Of a DNA stretch of 32,858 nucleotides, positions 1 through 7,540 are shown one piece after another (the stretch's first letter is position 1; each line of letters opens with the position of its first letter). Location: the NCBI GenBank assembly GCA_902531515.1, contig CACAEJ010000019.1, positions 1 through 32,858 of the forward strand. The letters are read 5' to 3'. A program made the position numbers and the translations under genes. Source of the DNA: an uncultured Pseudohongiella sp. (GTDB lineage Bacteria; Pseudomonadota; Gammaproteobacteria; Pseudomonadales; Pseudohongiellaceae). The notes under the pieces are model-generated. The model was not told where the DNA came from and ran no database searches. It saw only the letters and a program-made list of their open reading frames with translations.

Positions 1-144
1 ATTCAACTTCGAAGACGCTACCAATTCGAATTTACATCTACCGGCAAGATTCGTAATAAAGGTCAAATAGTACTAATAGGCACAAGAATTAAAGCCATTG
101 AATCAGAGGCTCATATTCTTCCTGAAGATCAAGAAAGAGTGTAG
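1..144 (+). CDS. C-terminal fragment of an unidentified protein
   Basis: A frame open from the window edge ends at TAG 142-144 and encodes 47 residues ending in ILPEDQERV. The other two forward frames close earlier, which favours this one but does not prove it. The fragment alternates charged and beta-strand-like stretches (RRYQFEF, GQIVLIGTRI). It is loosely reminiscent of the last strands of a hotdog-fold acyl-CoA thioesterase, but I see no diagnostic motif, so the function is left open. The gene would run in the same direction as the following export operon, with a 103-bp gap. Confidence 0.4.
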   Translation: MQLRRRYQFEFTSTGKIRNKGQIVLIGTRIKAIESEAHILPEDQERV

Positions 145-247
145 CAAAGTGCTCTCCCCTCTCAGCTTATCCCTATTTTATGTGTTTTAAGCGCAGACTC
201 CTCGGATTTATCTCGATATAAACTAATCGTCAAGCTAGAATCGAGTA

Positions 248-1486
248 ATGAGCCTCAAAAATATATTAACAATTCTTGTCGTCACCGCGATTGCTGCGTC
301 AGCCTATCTTGCCCCCGACTACTTCAGATCAAGAGGAAAGGCAGTTGACGTTGCCACTTTATCGAGACAAATCATTAGCCCATCGATTTTAGCATCCGGA
401 TTCTTAGCTCATGAGGAGGAAGTCATGCTGAGCTCAGAAGTCATCGGGAAAGTTGATGAGCTAATGGTCGAGGAAGGAGACTCGGTGAACACTGGCGACT
501 TGGTACTAAGGGTTGACGATAAGAATTTTTTGGCTGGCCTCGAGCAGTCTGAGGCTTCTGTGAGGATCAATACCATTGATATAGAACGACAAGAAATAAG
601 AATCAAAAACCTGGAACGTCAGTTCTCTCGAAGTAGCCGCCTATATGAACAAGGTCTAATTGGTGAAGAAGAACACGAAGCCCTTCGAAACCAACTAGAC
701 TTAGCGAGGGTAGATTTTTCATCTTCTCTTGAGCGTTTAGCACAAGCGGAAGCTCAACTTGATCAAGTACTGGATAACCTTTCAAAAACAAAAATTATTT
801 CACCTATTGATGGAGTAGTTACGAGCCTTGACATTAAGGTTGGTGAAACAGCAATCGCAAGTTCAACTAATATACCTGGCTCTTCGCTTATGACAATTGC
901 AAATCCTGCCAGCATATACACAGAGGTACTGGTTGATGAAGCAGATATAGCAAATATAGAACTGGGGCAGCGAGCGGAGATAGTAGCAATCGCTTATCCT
1001 GACCAACCAATGACAGGAGTAGTCAGGTTTATCGCGAATACCGCAAAAATTGCGCATGGTCGGACCGGTCTGAGTTTCGTTGTCAAAATTGATATCACAG
1101 ATCCAGGCGCTGTTGTGCTAAGGCCCGGCATGTCCTGTAGAGCAGAGATATTTACCCACCAAGAGCAAAGAGTGTCCGCAGTCCCAATCCAAGCAGTTGT
1201 TTTTGAAGAGGACAGAGCCGAACTTCGCAGCGAGCATTTTATCTTTATAAATGATAATGGTATCGCGAGAAAGACTAAGGTCGAAGTGGGACTTTCTGAT
1301 GACGAATACCAAGAGCTAGTTAGCCAGGTGGATTCAGATATTGAAATTGTCGTTGGACCAAATCGCGAACTCAGAAATTTAATCGATGGGGACAGGCTTG
1401 ACACCCAATCAAGCCCGGTTGATCGATCAACCTTTCGAAGCAGTCGAAATAACGGCAGCGAAAAACTTGGAAGAATATTTGATTAA
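248..1486 (+). CDS. MacA/HlyD-type periplasmic adaptor subunit of an ABC exporter
   Basis: The 412-residue protein should link an inner-membrane ABC transporter to an outer-membrane channel. Residues about 5-25 form an N-terminal membrane anchor. Two halves of a lipoyl/barrel-sandwich domain are visible: one around residues 60-95 (GKVDELMVEEGDSV, then GDLVLRVDD) and one around 180-215 (ISPIDGVVTSLDIKVGE). Between them lies a helical, Glu/Gln-rich hairpin of about 80 residues. Beta-barrel and membrane-proximal domains follow. The ATPase gene starts 16 bp downstream and the permease overlaps that, so this is a tripartite operon of the MacAB-TolC kind; no outer-membrane partner is in the window. 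The ATG at 248 has only a weak GAG Shine-Dalgarno. Substrate cannot be inferred; macrolides, lipoproteins, peptides or lipids are all handled by relatives. Confidence 0.88.
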   Translation: MSLKNILTILVVTAIAASAYLAPDYFRSRGKAVDVATLSRQIISPSILASGFLAHEEEVMLSSEVIGKVDELMVEEGDSVNTGDLVLRVDDKNFLAGLEQSEASVRINTIDIERQEIRIKNLERQFSRSSRLYEQGLIGEEEHEALRNQLDLARVDFSSSLERLAQAEAQLDQVLDNLSKTKIISPIDGVVTSLDIKVGETAIASSTNIPGSSLMTIANPASIYTEVLVDEADIANIELGQRAEIVAIAYPDQPMTGVVRFIANTAKIAHGRTGLSFVVKIDITDPGAVVLRPGMSCRAEIFTHQEQRVSAVPIQAVVFEEDRAELRSEHFIFINDNGIARKTKVEVGLSDDEYQELVSQVDSDIEIVVGPNRELRNLIDGDRLDTQSSPVDRSTFRSSRNNGSEKLGRIFD

Positions 1487-1499
1487 GGTAATACCTTAA
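1483..1499 (+). other. Perfect 17-bp palindrome at the adaptor/ATPase junction
   Basis: The sequence TTAAGGTAATACCTTAA overlaps the adaptor stop codon and ends 3 bp before the ATPase ATG. The arms are 7 bp with an AAT centre. In the mRNA it would make a short hairpin covering the translation initiation region of the ATPase gene, where no other Shine-Dalgarno is obvious. It could tune translation or be incidental. Confidence 0.4.
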
Positions 1500-1502
1500 A
1501 TT

Positions 1503-2222
1503 ATGGGGAATAATACCGCGGTCATAAATCTCAAGAATATTACCAAGCACTATGAAATGGGCTCTCAATTAGTGAGGGCTCTTGATGGTATTAATATCGA
1601 AGTGGAGCGAAATGATTATCTCGCCTTCATCGGTTCTTCTGGATCTGGAAAGTCCACGATGCTAAATATTCTTGGCTGTCTCGATAGGCCTACATCTGGT
1701 CAATACGATCTCAATGGAAAGAATGTAGCGAAACTTTATCAAAATGAACTCTCCGAAATTAGAAATTTGGAAATTGGTTTTATCTTTCAGAGCTTCAATT
1801 TGCTGCCGAGGGCTAACGCGCTCAATAATGTCATGCAACCATTGGTTTATCGCAACATTGGGTTTCGAAATCGTAGGAGCATGGCTATGGAAGCCTTGAC
1901 AAGGGTGGGACTTAAGGAGCGAGTTGACCATCTTCCTAATCAGCTGTCTGGTGGTCAACGTCAAAGAGTAGCCATCGCCCGCGCGCTGGTTACACAACCT
2001 TCTATTCTTTTAGCAGACGAACCAACTGGAAATCTAGATTCAAAGACAACACTGGAAATTATGGAACTATTTGATGAATTACATGATGAAGGTCATACCT
2101 TAATTGTGGTAACCCATGAAGAAGAGATTGCCCAGCATTGCCGCAGAGTTGTTGAAATGAAAGACGGTAAAATATTTTCTGACAACAGTTCAAAAAAGAA
2201 AGCTCATGAGAAGGCCCATTGA
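1503..2222 (+). CDS. MacB/LolD-type ABC transporter ATP-binding protein
   Basis: A 239-residue cytoplasmic ATPase powers the adaptor/permease pair. The Walker A motif GSSGSGKST is at residues 44-52, the Q-loop region follows (IFQSFNLLPR), the signature LSGGQRQRVAIARAL is near residue 150, Walker B is ILLADEP, and the switch histidine is in VVTHE. Length and motifs match the MacB N-terminal ATPase/LolD/YknY group. In E. coli MacB the ATPase and permease are one chain; here they are two genes, as in LolCDE or YknYZ. The stop TGA shares its last base with the ATG of the permease gene (TGATG), a classic arrangement for translational coupling. Confidence 0.95.
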   Translation: MGNNTAVINLKNITKHYEMGSQLVRALDGINIEVERNDYLAFIGSSGSGKSTMLNILGCLDRPTSGQYDLNGKNVAKLYQNELSEIRNLEIGFIFQSFNLLPRANALNNVMQPLVYRNIGFRNRRSMAMEALTRVGLKERVDHLPNQLSGGQRQRVAIARALVTQPSILLADEPTGNLDSKTTLEIMELFDELHDEGHTLIVVTHEEEIAQHCRRVVEMKDGKIFSDNSSKKKAHEKAH

Positions 2223-3448
2223 TGTTTTTCTCGCTAATAGAAAGTTCTCGTTCAGCGTTGGCAGCTATATTTGCTAATCGCTTACGCAGTTTCCTCACCA
2301 CCTTAGGCATCATAATCGGCGTCGCCAGCGTCATAGCAGTCGTATCTGTGACCGGAGGGATGAGTGCATTTATTGGAGACTCATTTGCATCGCTTGGTGC
2401 CGATAGTTTGACGATTAGGTCTTACACCCCATTTGAAGACTTAATGAAAGGAATTCGTTCTCGATTAACGCCTGGTGACTTAGAGTTGATTGAGAAAAGA
2501 GGAGAGGGGATCGCCTCGATTACTCCGGTGCTTGAGGCCAATAGATCAAGTCAGATCAAATATGGTCCTCAAACTGCCTATAGCCTCATCATGGGTACTA
2601 CTTACGCTTATCAAGATGTTGCTCAGTCATACACACAGATTGGACGCTTTTTAGCTCAGTCGGATAATTTAACAAGGCGTCGGGTTGCTGTAATAGGGGA
2701 AGATGTTAAAGAAAACCTAAACCTCCCTGACAATCCAATTAACGAGTATGTTGAGCTCAGCGGAGAATGGTTCAAGATTGTGGGATTACTTGAACCTATG
2801 GGAGACATCATGGGTCAGAGTCGGGATAACATTGTGCTCATTCCCTATTCAACTATGGTAAGCATCTTGGGCAATCAATCTAGGATAGATATCGGTATTC
2901 AGTTGAGTCTAACCCCTGCAGCTAATTTAGAGAATGTCGTTTCTCAATTGACGACGGTATTACGGAGCGCTCATGACCTACGAAGTGATGAGGATGACGA
3001 CTTTCGAATCCAAACTGCAGAGCAACTAATGGAACAATTTGACCAAATTCTCGGTACTCTGACGATGGTAATTGGGGGCATCGTGAGTATCTCATTGCTA
3101 GTAGGCGGAATCGGGATAATGAATATTATGCTTGTTTCCGTGACCGAGCGGACCCGAGAGATTGGCATATGTAAAGCGATTGGGGCCAAAAGTAACCATA
3201 TTCTGATGCAGTTTTTGATCGAAGCGACACTACTCTCACTACTGGGAGGGCTAATCGGACTGCTTTCAGGCTATGGCCTTGGTATGCTTATTTCCAGTAG
3301 TATTCCTGATTTCCCGCCAGCAAGCGTTCCTCTATGGGCTGCATTACTCGCTCTTGGTTTCTCCGGTTTTGTGGGCATATTGTTTGGTATTTTACCTGCC
3401 GCAAAAGCCGCTAGACTTGATCCCATCGACGCACTTCGATACGAATAG
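2222..3448 (+). CDS. MacB/FtsX-family ABC transporter permease
   Basis: The 408-residue inner-membrane permease has one N-terminal membrane helix (about residues 18-42, ending GVASVIAVVSVTGG). A periplasmic core domain of about 220 residues (MacB_PCD type) follows, then three C-terminal helices including MVIGGIVSISLLVGGIGIMNIM with the conserved TERTREIGICKAIGA loop that contacts the ATPase. The C-terminus ILPAAKAARLDPIDALRYE is typical of the family. I start it at ATG 2222, which overlaps the ATPase stop; a TTG one codon upstream is also in frame but less likely. This family works by mechanotransmission rather than by a channel through the membrane. Confidence 0.93.
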   Translation: MFFSLIESSRSALAAIFANRLRSFLTTLGIIIGVASVIAVVSVTGGMSAFIGDSFASLGADSLTIRSYTPFEDLMKGIRSRLTPGDLELIEKRGEGIASITPVLEANRSSQIKYGPQTAYSLIMGTTYAYQDVAQSYTQIGRFLAQSDNLTRRRVAVIGEDVKENLNLPDNPINEYVELSGEWFKIVGLLEPMGDIMGQSRDNIVLIPYSTMVSILGNQSRIDIGIQLSLTPAANLENVVSQLTTVLRSAHDLRSDEDDDFRIQTAEQLMEQFDQILGTLTMVIGGIVSISLLVGGIGIMNIMLVSVTERTREIGICKAIGAKSNHILMQFLIEATLLSLLGGLIGLLSGYGLGMLISSSIPDFPPASVPLWAALLALGFSGFVGILFGILPAAKAARLDPIDALRYE

Positions 3449-3597
3449 TGCTAAATAAAGATTCAAAAATACACCGATGCAGAACTGTCTGAAGGTTAGT
3501 AAAAACCTGATATGTTTGATTTTTTGAGCTCGTAGCGATAGTGTATCTTGGACAACAGTAAAGTCAGCTCTTGCCTTAAGCTAAATGGAACCCAGCC

Positions 3598-3625
3598 CTG
3601 AGGCAACAACTTTGATTGATATAAT
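3598..3625 (+). promoter_or_regulatory. Possible sigma70-type promoter for the NfeD-stomatin pair
   Basis: A perfect -10 hexamer TATAAT lies at 3620-3625, 22 bp before the NfeD-like ATG. The best -35 candidate at 16-bp spacing (3598-3603, CTGAGG) matches only weakly. A good Shine-Dalgarno (GGAGAG) follows at about 3638. The rest of the 199-bp gap 3449-3647 holds nothing else I recognise apart from a weak AGGTT/AACCT hairpin after the permease gene. Confidence 0.35.
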
Positions 3626-3647
3626 AAGCAGCATAACGGAGAGTTAA

Positions 3648-4100
3648 ATGGAGTTTGCCATTGAGTATTGGCACTGGATTGTTTTTGGCATAGTCTTGAT
3701 GCTGTCTGAAATTTTTATAGGATCCTTCTTTATTTTTTGGTTTGGGGCAGCGGCTGTTGTCGTTGGATTGCTCATTTTGCCAATACCGGACATGTCCCCC
3801 ACAGCTCAATTAATCATATGGGCAGTATCTTCTGCATCATTTGCTCTGGCATGGTTTAAACTAATCAAGCCTCTAAACGTTGATAAAACCAAAGCCGGTC
3901 TATCAAAAGAAGCCCTTGTCGGCGAAATAGGACAAGTACTTCAGATTCCGAGTGGCGATAAAAGGGGAAAAGTAAGATTTCCAGCCCCCGTACTAGGGTC
4001 AGATGAGTGGCTGATAATTTCGCATGACACGGTCAGCATCGGCGATCGGGTCAGTGTCATCGATCTGTCAGGAAACGCTTTAATAGTAGAGAAAGTCTGA
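3648..4100 (+). CDS. NfeD-like membrane protein (YbbK type)
   Basis: This 150-residue protein has two or three N-terminal membrane segments (about residues 8-75: WIVFGIVLMLSEIFIGSFFI, AAAVVVGLLIL, LIIWAVSSASFALAWF). A soluble C-terminal OB-fold-like domain follows (LVGEIGQVL, then KVRFPAPVLGSDEW and ISIGDRV-like strands). It is the short NfeD form without the ClpP-class protease domain. NfeD genes are characteristically paired with stomatin-like genes, and the next gene, 16 bp downstream, is one. The pair is thought to act together in membrane-domain organisation or membrane quality control. The ATG has a clear GGAGAG Shine-Dalgarno. Confidence 0.9.
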   Translation: MEFAIEYWHWIVFGIVLMLSEIFIGSFFIFWFGAAAVVVGLLILPIPDMSPTAQLIIWAVSSASFALAWFKLIKPLNVDKTKAGLSKEALVGEIGQVLQIPSGDKRGKVRFPAPVLGSDEWLIISHDTVSIGDRVSVIDLSGNALIVEKV

Positions 4101-4116
4101 AAAAGGGGAAATCAAA

Positions 4117-4968
4117 ATGGAACCAACCATCATTTTAGCGCTAGCTATCTTCGCTTTTTTGCTAATAACAGTTGCTCAGGGAGTGCGACAAGTGCCTCAA
4201 GGTTTTAAATGGGTAGTCCAAAGACTTGGAAAATATAGCACTACCCTAACCCCTGGCCTGAACTTTATTATTCCATACGTTGACACGGTAGCTTTCAAAG
4301 TGACGACCAAAGACATTGTTCTTGACATACCTTCTCAAGAGGTAATCACAAAGGATAATGCCGTGATCATTACTAATGCAGTCGCATATATTAATATCGT
4401 ATCCCCGGAAAAAGCAGTCTATGGTGTAGAAAATTACGTCATTGCTATACAAACATTAGTGCAAACTTCACTACGCTCAATAGTCGGAGAAATGAATCTC
4501 GACGATGCATTGTCATCACGCGACCACATAAAAGCCAAACTAAAGGCAGCCATATCCGATGATATTGCAGATTGGGGTATCACCCTAAAGACAGTCGAGA
4601 TACAAGATATAAATCCGTCAAGCACGATGCAGCAAGCAATGGAAGAGCAGGCCGCGGCAGAACGAGGCCGACGAGCTACTGTAACAAGAGCGGATGGCGA
4701 CAAACAGGCAGCAATCCTCAAAGCCGACGGGGAACTAGAGGCGTCTAAGAGAGCAGCTGAGGCGCAAGTAATACTTGCGGATGCGAGCAAGCAAGCAATA
4801 ACTAAAGTCACCGAGGCTATAGGCGAAAAAGAGCTCCCAGTAGTCTATCTGCTTGGAGAAAAGTATATTTCATCATTGCAACAACTTTCAGAATCCGGAA
4901 ATTCAAAATTCGTAGTGCTACCTGCAGACATCCCTGCGGCCTTGCAGGGCTTGATGGGTAAAAAATGA
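4117..4968 (+). CDS. SPFH/Band 7 stomatin-like protein (QmcA-like)
   Basis: The 283-residue protein has an N-terminal membrane segment (residues 3-20), an SPFH/Band 7 domain (about 22-185; VPQGFKWVVQRLGKYSTTL, PGLNFIIPYVD, VEIQDINPS) and an Ala/Glu/Arg-rich coiled coil (about 175-235). A short C-terminal segment follows (YLLGEKYISSLQQL). It matches E. coli QmcA and the bacterial paraslipins in length and motif order. Such proteins oligomerise into membrane-associated cages; together with the NfeD-like neighbour they probably organise membrane microdomains or regulate membrane proteases. AGGGGA upstream of the ATG is a strong Shine-Dalgarno. No identifiable terminator follows. Confidence 0.93.
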   Translation: MEPTIILALAIFAFLLITVAQGVRQVPQGFKWVVQRLGKYSTTLTPGLNFIIPYVDTVAFKVTTKDIVLDIPSQEVITKDNAVIITNAVAYINIVSPEKAVYGVENYVIAIQTLVQTSLRSIVGEMNLDDALSSRDHIKAKLKAAISDDIADWGITLKTVEIQDINPSSTMQQAMEEQAAAERGRRATVTRADGDKQAAILKADGELEASKRAAEAQVILADASKQAITKVTEAIGEKELPVVYLLGEKYISSLQQLSESGNSKFVVLPADIPAALQGLMGKK

Positions 4969-5044
4969 CTCTAGCCCTAAATTTAGAATGAATATTTACA
5001 AACACCTACAATAGCCAATTTTCGATCAATGAACATATGCAGCT

Positions 5045-5428
5045 ATGTCCTTGTACGTTAAACTTATGCTTATGGAGAATCAGTCCACAGAAATAGAGCA
5101 ACTCAGCGATACCGGCTTCGCTGATAACCGATCCTTCGCGCAGCGTTTACTCTCAGGAGATTATGGCCTTGCCGTCACTTATTGGATTCTTTTCTTCCTT
5201 GGTTGTACCCTCTATTTTCTTTGGGGAAGCCGAGCAGTAGATTCAGAAAACTGGATATCCTACCTGATAATAAGCGCTCTTCAGTTAGGCTACACTGCGC
5301 TGCTGCTGGTATTGATCAGGAACGCATATAAGGGACCACAACTGTGGAAAGTGATGTCTAGAACTTCGTCGATTTTTACGATTATTAACATACTAGTGGC
5401 TATTTGTACGCTTGGGTTTATTTATTAA
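5045..5428 (+). CDS. Small three-helix membrane protein, function unknown
   Basis: The 127-residue protein begins with a polar stretch of about 35 residues, then has three predicted membrane helices: about 38-62 (YWILFFLGCTLYFLW), 72-95 (YLIISALQLGYTALLLVLI) and 107-126 (IFTIINILVAICTLGFIY). I do not recognise the family. There is no clear Shine-Dalgarno; ATG codons at 5066 and 5072 are equally possible starts and would remove 7-9 residues. It stands alone between the stomatin pair and the selenoprotein locus, 61 bp before the latter, and I cannot tie it to either. Confidence 0.65.
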   Translation: MSLYVKLMLMENQSTEIEQLSDTGFADNRSFAQRLLSGDYGLAVTYWILFFLGCTLYFLWGSRAVDSENWISYLIISALQLGYTALLLVLIRNAYKGPQLWKVMSRTSSIFTIINILVAICTLGFIY

Positions 5429-5489
5429 AGTATTCAATACAACTTTACCCAAAAGATTCTAGCCAAACTCAACCAAGAGAGTAAAGAAC

Positions 5490-6929
5490 TTGACTCAGTC
5501 ATCCAAACATCAGTTTACGGTAGTCGTTAAAAAGGAATGTCCAACTTGCGAGATGATTGAGTCCGCATTAGTCGAATTAGTCACTAACTATCCCGGGAGT
5601 GTTTCGATATATGTTCAAGATGATCCTTCCTTCCCGAAAGCAATTGAAAGTAAGGTCGACGACACATCGCTAGAATTCTCGTATAAAAATAATATAGAAA
5701 TTGTCCCTACTTTAATCTGCTCTATAGAATCCAAAGAAACCGACCGAACCATTGGGTGGGATAAATCAGAGTGGAGAAAATTAACTAATCTCCCATCTTT
5801 AGGGAAAGACTTAGATGATTTCAAACCCGGTTGCGGATCTAAGACACAAGAACCCGGCATCGAGGAACAACTCGCGGCACGCTTTGACGCAGGATTACTT
5901 TCATCTCGAAGTATCCAGTTAGCAGACTTGGAAGACGAAATCGAGAGTTGTTATGAAAGAGGATGGAGCGATGGACTACCCGTAGTGCCGCCTTCAACTG
6001 TTCGCGTGATCCGTATGTTAAGGGGTACTGATCGTTCGCCAAGTGAGATCATCGGGAATATCCCTCCAGACAACGTACCCTGTTCAATTGAGAAAGTTGC
6101 TATCAATGCTGTCTTAGCAGGGTGCAAAGCAGAGTATTTCCCAGTCGTTCTCGCCTCTGTAGAAGCAGCTCTGCAAGATAAGTTCTGTATGCATGGGTTG
6201 CTTTGTACAACTTATTTCTCGGGGCCAGTTATGATAGTAAACGGCCCAGTGATAAAACAAATTGGTTTGAATAGTGGCATCAATGCTTTGGGTCAGGGAA
6301 CTCGAGCCAACGCTACAATAGGTCGAGCTTTACAACTTTTAATACGCAACGTAGGCGGTGGAAAACCAGGTGGAATTGATCGAGCCGTCATGGGAAGCCC
6401 GGGTAAGTATACGTTTTGTTTCGCCGAAGATGAATCGGATGAGAACTGGAATACTCTCGCTCAAGATCGCGGCTTTAATAGGGGCGATTCAGTAATAAGT
6501 CTTTTCGCTGGTGAAGGTTTACAACCAATTGTAGATCAGAAATCTCGGGAACCAGACTCCCTTGCAAAAAACATGGCGGCGAGTCTTAGAGCTGTGGTAA
6601 ACACGAAGCTTTACGGCGCCGCTGACGCCGTCTTGGTGGTATGCCCTGAACATCGACGAGTTTTTCGAAATGCTGGTTGGAAGAAAGAAGATTTAAAAAC
6701 AGCTCTTTACGATAACCTTATGTCATCTGGTTCAGATATAATCACAGGAGCTAAAGGTATAGCTGAAGGCATGCCTAAAAAGTTTGAAAATAAGATTATT
6801 AGCAAATTTCGTGATGACGGACTTCACATCACTTCGACTGGAAGCAAAGCGGGAATGTTTTCAGCAATAATAAGTGGCTGGGTAGCTTCAGGAGAGAAAG
6901 GAAGTCAGCTGGTATCAAAACGATTTTAA
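5490..6929 (+). CDS. Thioredoxin-fold domain fused to a conserved domain of unknown function; partner of the UGSC selenoprotein
   Basis: The 479-residue, apparently cytoplasmic protein has two parts. Residues 1-115 look like a thioredoxin/glutaredoxin fold: a beta strand then CPTC at 17-20, and the cis-proline signature IVPT at 71-74. A second Cys (C115, PGCGS) ends this part. Residues about 140-479 form a domain I recognise only as a conserved family found near UGSC genes. Landmarks are GWSDGLPVVPPS, EKVAINAVLAGCKAEYFPVV, NSGINALGQGTRANATIGRA, GSPGKYTFCFAEDE and VVCPEHRRVFRNAGW. Start is TTG at 5490: the frame is closed by TAG at 5460-5462 with no ATG between, a GAGAG lies about 8 bp upstream, and the first internal ATG would delete the CxxC. 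The selenoprotein gene begins 15 bp after the stop, so the two are very likely co-transcribed. A role in thiol/selenol redox chemistry is inferred; the substrate is unknown. Confidence 0.8.
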   Translation: MTQSSKHQFTVVVKKECPTCEMIESALVELVTNYPGSVSIYVQDDPSFPKAIESKVDDTSLEFSYKNNIEIVPTLICSIESKETDRTIGWDKSEWRKLTNLPSLGKDLDDFKPGCGSKTQEPGIEEQLAARFDAGLLSSRSIQLADLEDEIESCYERGWSDGLPVVPPSTVRVIRMLRGTDRSPSEIIGNIPPDNVPCSIEKVAINAVLAGCKAEYFPVVLASVEAALQDKFCMHGLLCTTYFSGPVMIVNGPVIKQIGLNSGINALGQGTRANATIGRALQLLIRNVGGGKPGGIDRAVMGSPGKYTFCFAEDESDENWNTLAQDRGFNRGDSVISLFAGEGLQPIVDQKSREPDSLAKNMAASLRAVVNTKLYGAADAVLVVCPEHRRVFRNAGWKKEDLKTALYDNLMSSGSDIITGAKGIAEGMPKKFENKIISKFRDDGLHITSTGSKAGMFSAIISGWVASGEKGSQLVSKRF

Positions 6930-6944
6930 CGATAGGAGAAACTC

Positions 6945-7469
6945 ATGAGTAGCACAATCATGTTGGATCCAACAGCCGAGCTGGCACCGGCAGAGCGACA
7001 AATTTTGCCAAGATTGGATTCACTAAAAGACACAACCGTTGGATTGCTTGATATTTCCAAACCTCGTGGTAAAGAGTTTTTAGACGAAGTTGAGGAATAT
7101 CTTCTTACGCTAGGAGCCAAAGTAAAGCGATATAGAAAACCCACCTTTGCTCGTGTAGCACCAAAGGAACTTAATCAACAGATTAGCGTTGAGTGCGATG
7201 CGGTAATTGAAGGACTAGCCGACTGAGGCTCATGTACCTCGTGCAGTTTGCATGACATCATGGACCTAGAAAGTAGAGGACTTCCATCAGGTTTTATCGC
7301 ATCTTGCGAATTCGAACAAGCCGCAGATGCTCAAGGAAAATCCCTTGGCATAAAGCCCGCTAGAGTATTTGTTCCTCATCCAATACAAGATCGAACCGAT
7401 GAGGAAATGACTAACCTTGCAAAAGCAGCACTCGACGAAGTTGTAGCGCTAATTTATAAAAAAGCTTGA
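6945..7469 (+). CDS. UGSC-family selenoprotein (TGA 7224-7226 read as selenocysteine)
   Basis: Standard translation stops at TGA 7224-7226, but the same frame stays open to TGA 7467-7469. Reading codon 94 as selenocysteine gives a continuous 174-residue protein with the motif U94-G-S-C97-T-S-C100-S-L-H-D, preceded by CDAVIEGLAD. The motif and surrounding residues match the UGSC family, first proposed from marine metagenomic selenoproteome surveys; other members carry Cys in place of Sec. The second half (GLPSGFIASCEFEQAADAQ, FVPHPIQDRTDEE) also fits the family. U94/C97 form a UxxC redox pair. AGGAG 5-10 bp before the ATG is a good Shine-Dalgarno. A SECIS-like hairpin follows the TGA. The 15-bp spacing to the thioredoxin-fold gene suggests a two-gene redox operon. 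The genome must also carry selA, selB, selC and selD, which are not here. Confidence 0.88.
7231..7262 (+). promoter_or_regulatory. Bacterial SECIS-like element just after the Sec codon
   Basis: Six base pairs form between 7239-7244 (TCGTGC) and 7250-7255 (GCATGA, one G-U pair) with a five-base apical loop AGTTT at 7245-7249. A lower CATG/CATG stem (7231-7234 with 7259-7262) is separated by a small internal loop. The distance from TGA to the apical loop is 18 bases, inside the 16-37 range described for bacterial SECIS elements, and a G occupies loop position 2, as the bacterial consensus requires. The element lies within the coding sequence, as it must in bacteria. Confidence 0.8.
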
Positions 7470-7484
7470 GTATATATAGTGAAT

Positions 7485-7503
7485 ACTAATTGGTATTAGT
7501 TTT
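7485..7503 (+). terminator. Weak possible terminator after the selenoprotein gene
   Basis: An AT-rich inverted repeat ACTAAT-TGGT-ATTAGT is followed by four T (7500-7503), 16 bp after the selenoprotein stop and 37 bp before the thiolase start. The stem is weak, so read-through into the thiolase gene is plausible. Confidence 0.3.
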
Positions 7504-7540
7504 ACACCACAAAAATTTATGAAGTGAATTGGAGAAACGA

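Noticed and set aside
994..1404. 136-residue minus-strand ORF
   Set aside because: Lies wholly inside the adaptor gene; Ser-rich low-complexity translation is typical of a shadow frame.
3480..3530. Hairpin AGGTT/AACCT followed by a T-rich stretch after the permease gene
   Set aside because: Only five base pairs, and the T run is displaced by more than ten bases; too weak to call a terminator.
7224..7226. Nonsense mutation producing a pseudogene
   Set aside because: The stop is exactly at the Sec position of the UGSC motif, a SECIS-like hairpin follows, and the rest of the frame is intact.
7248..7469. Separate 73-residue gene starting at TTG 7248 or ATG 7260
   Set aside because: No Shine-Dalgarno, the same frame continues from upstream, and the residues between the TGA and these starts belong to a conserved motif; better explained by selenocysteine read-through.
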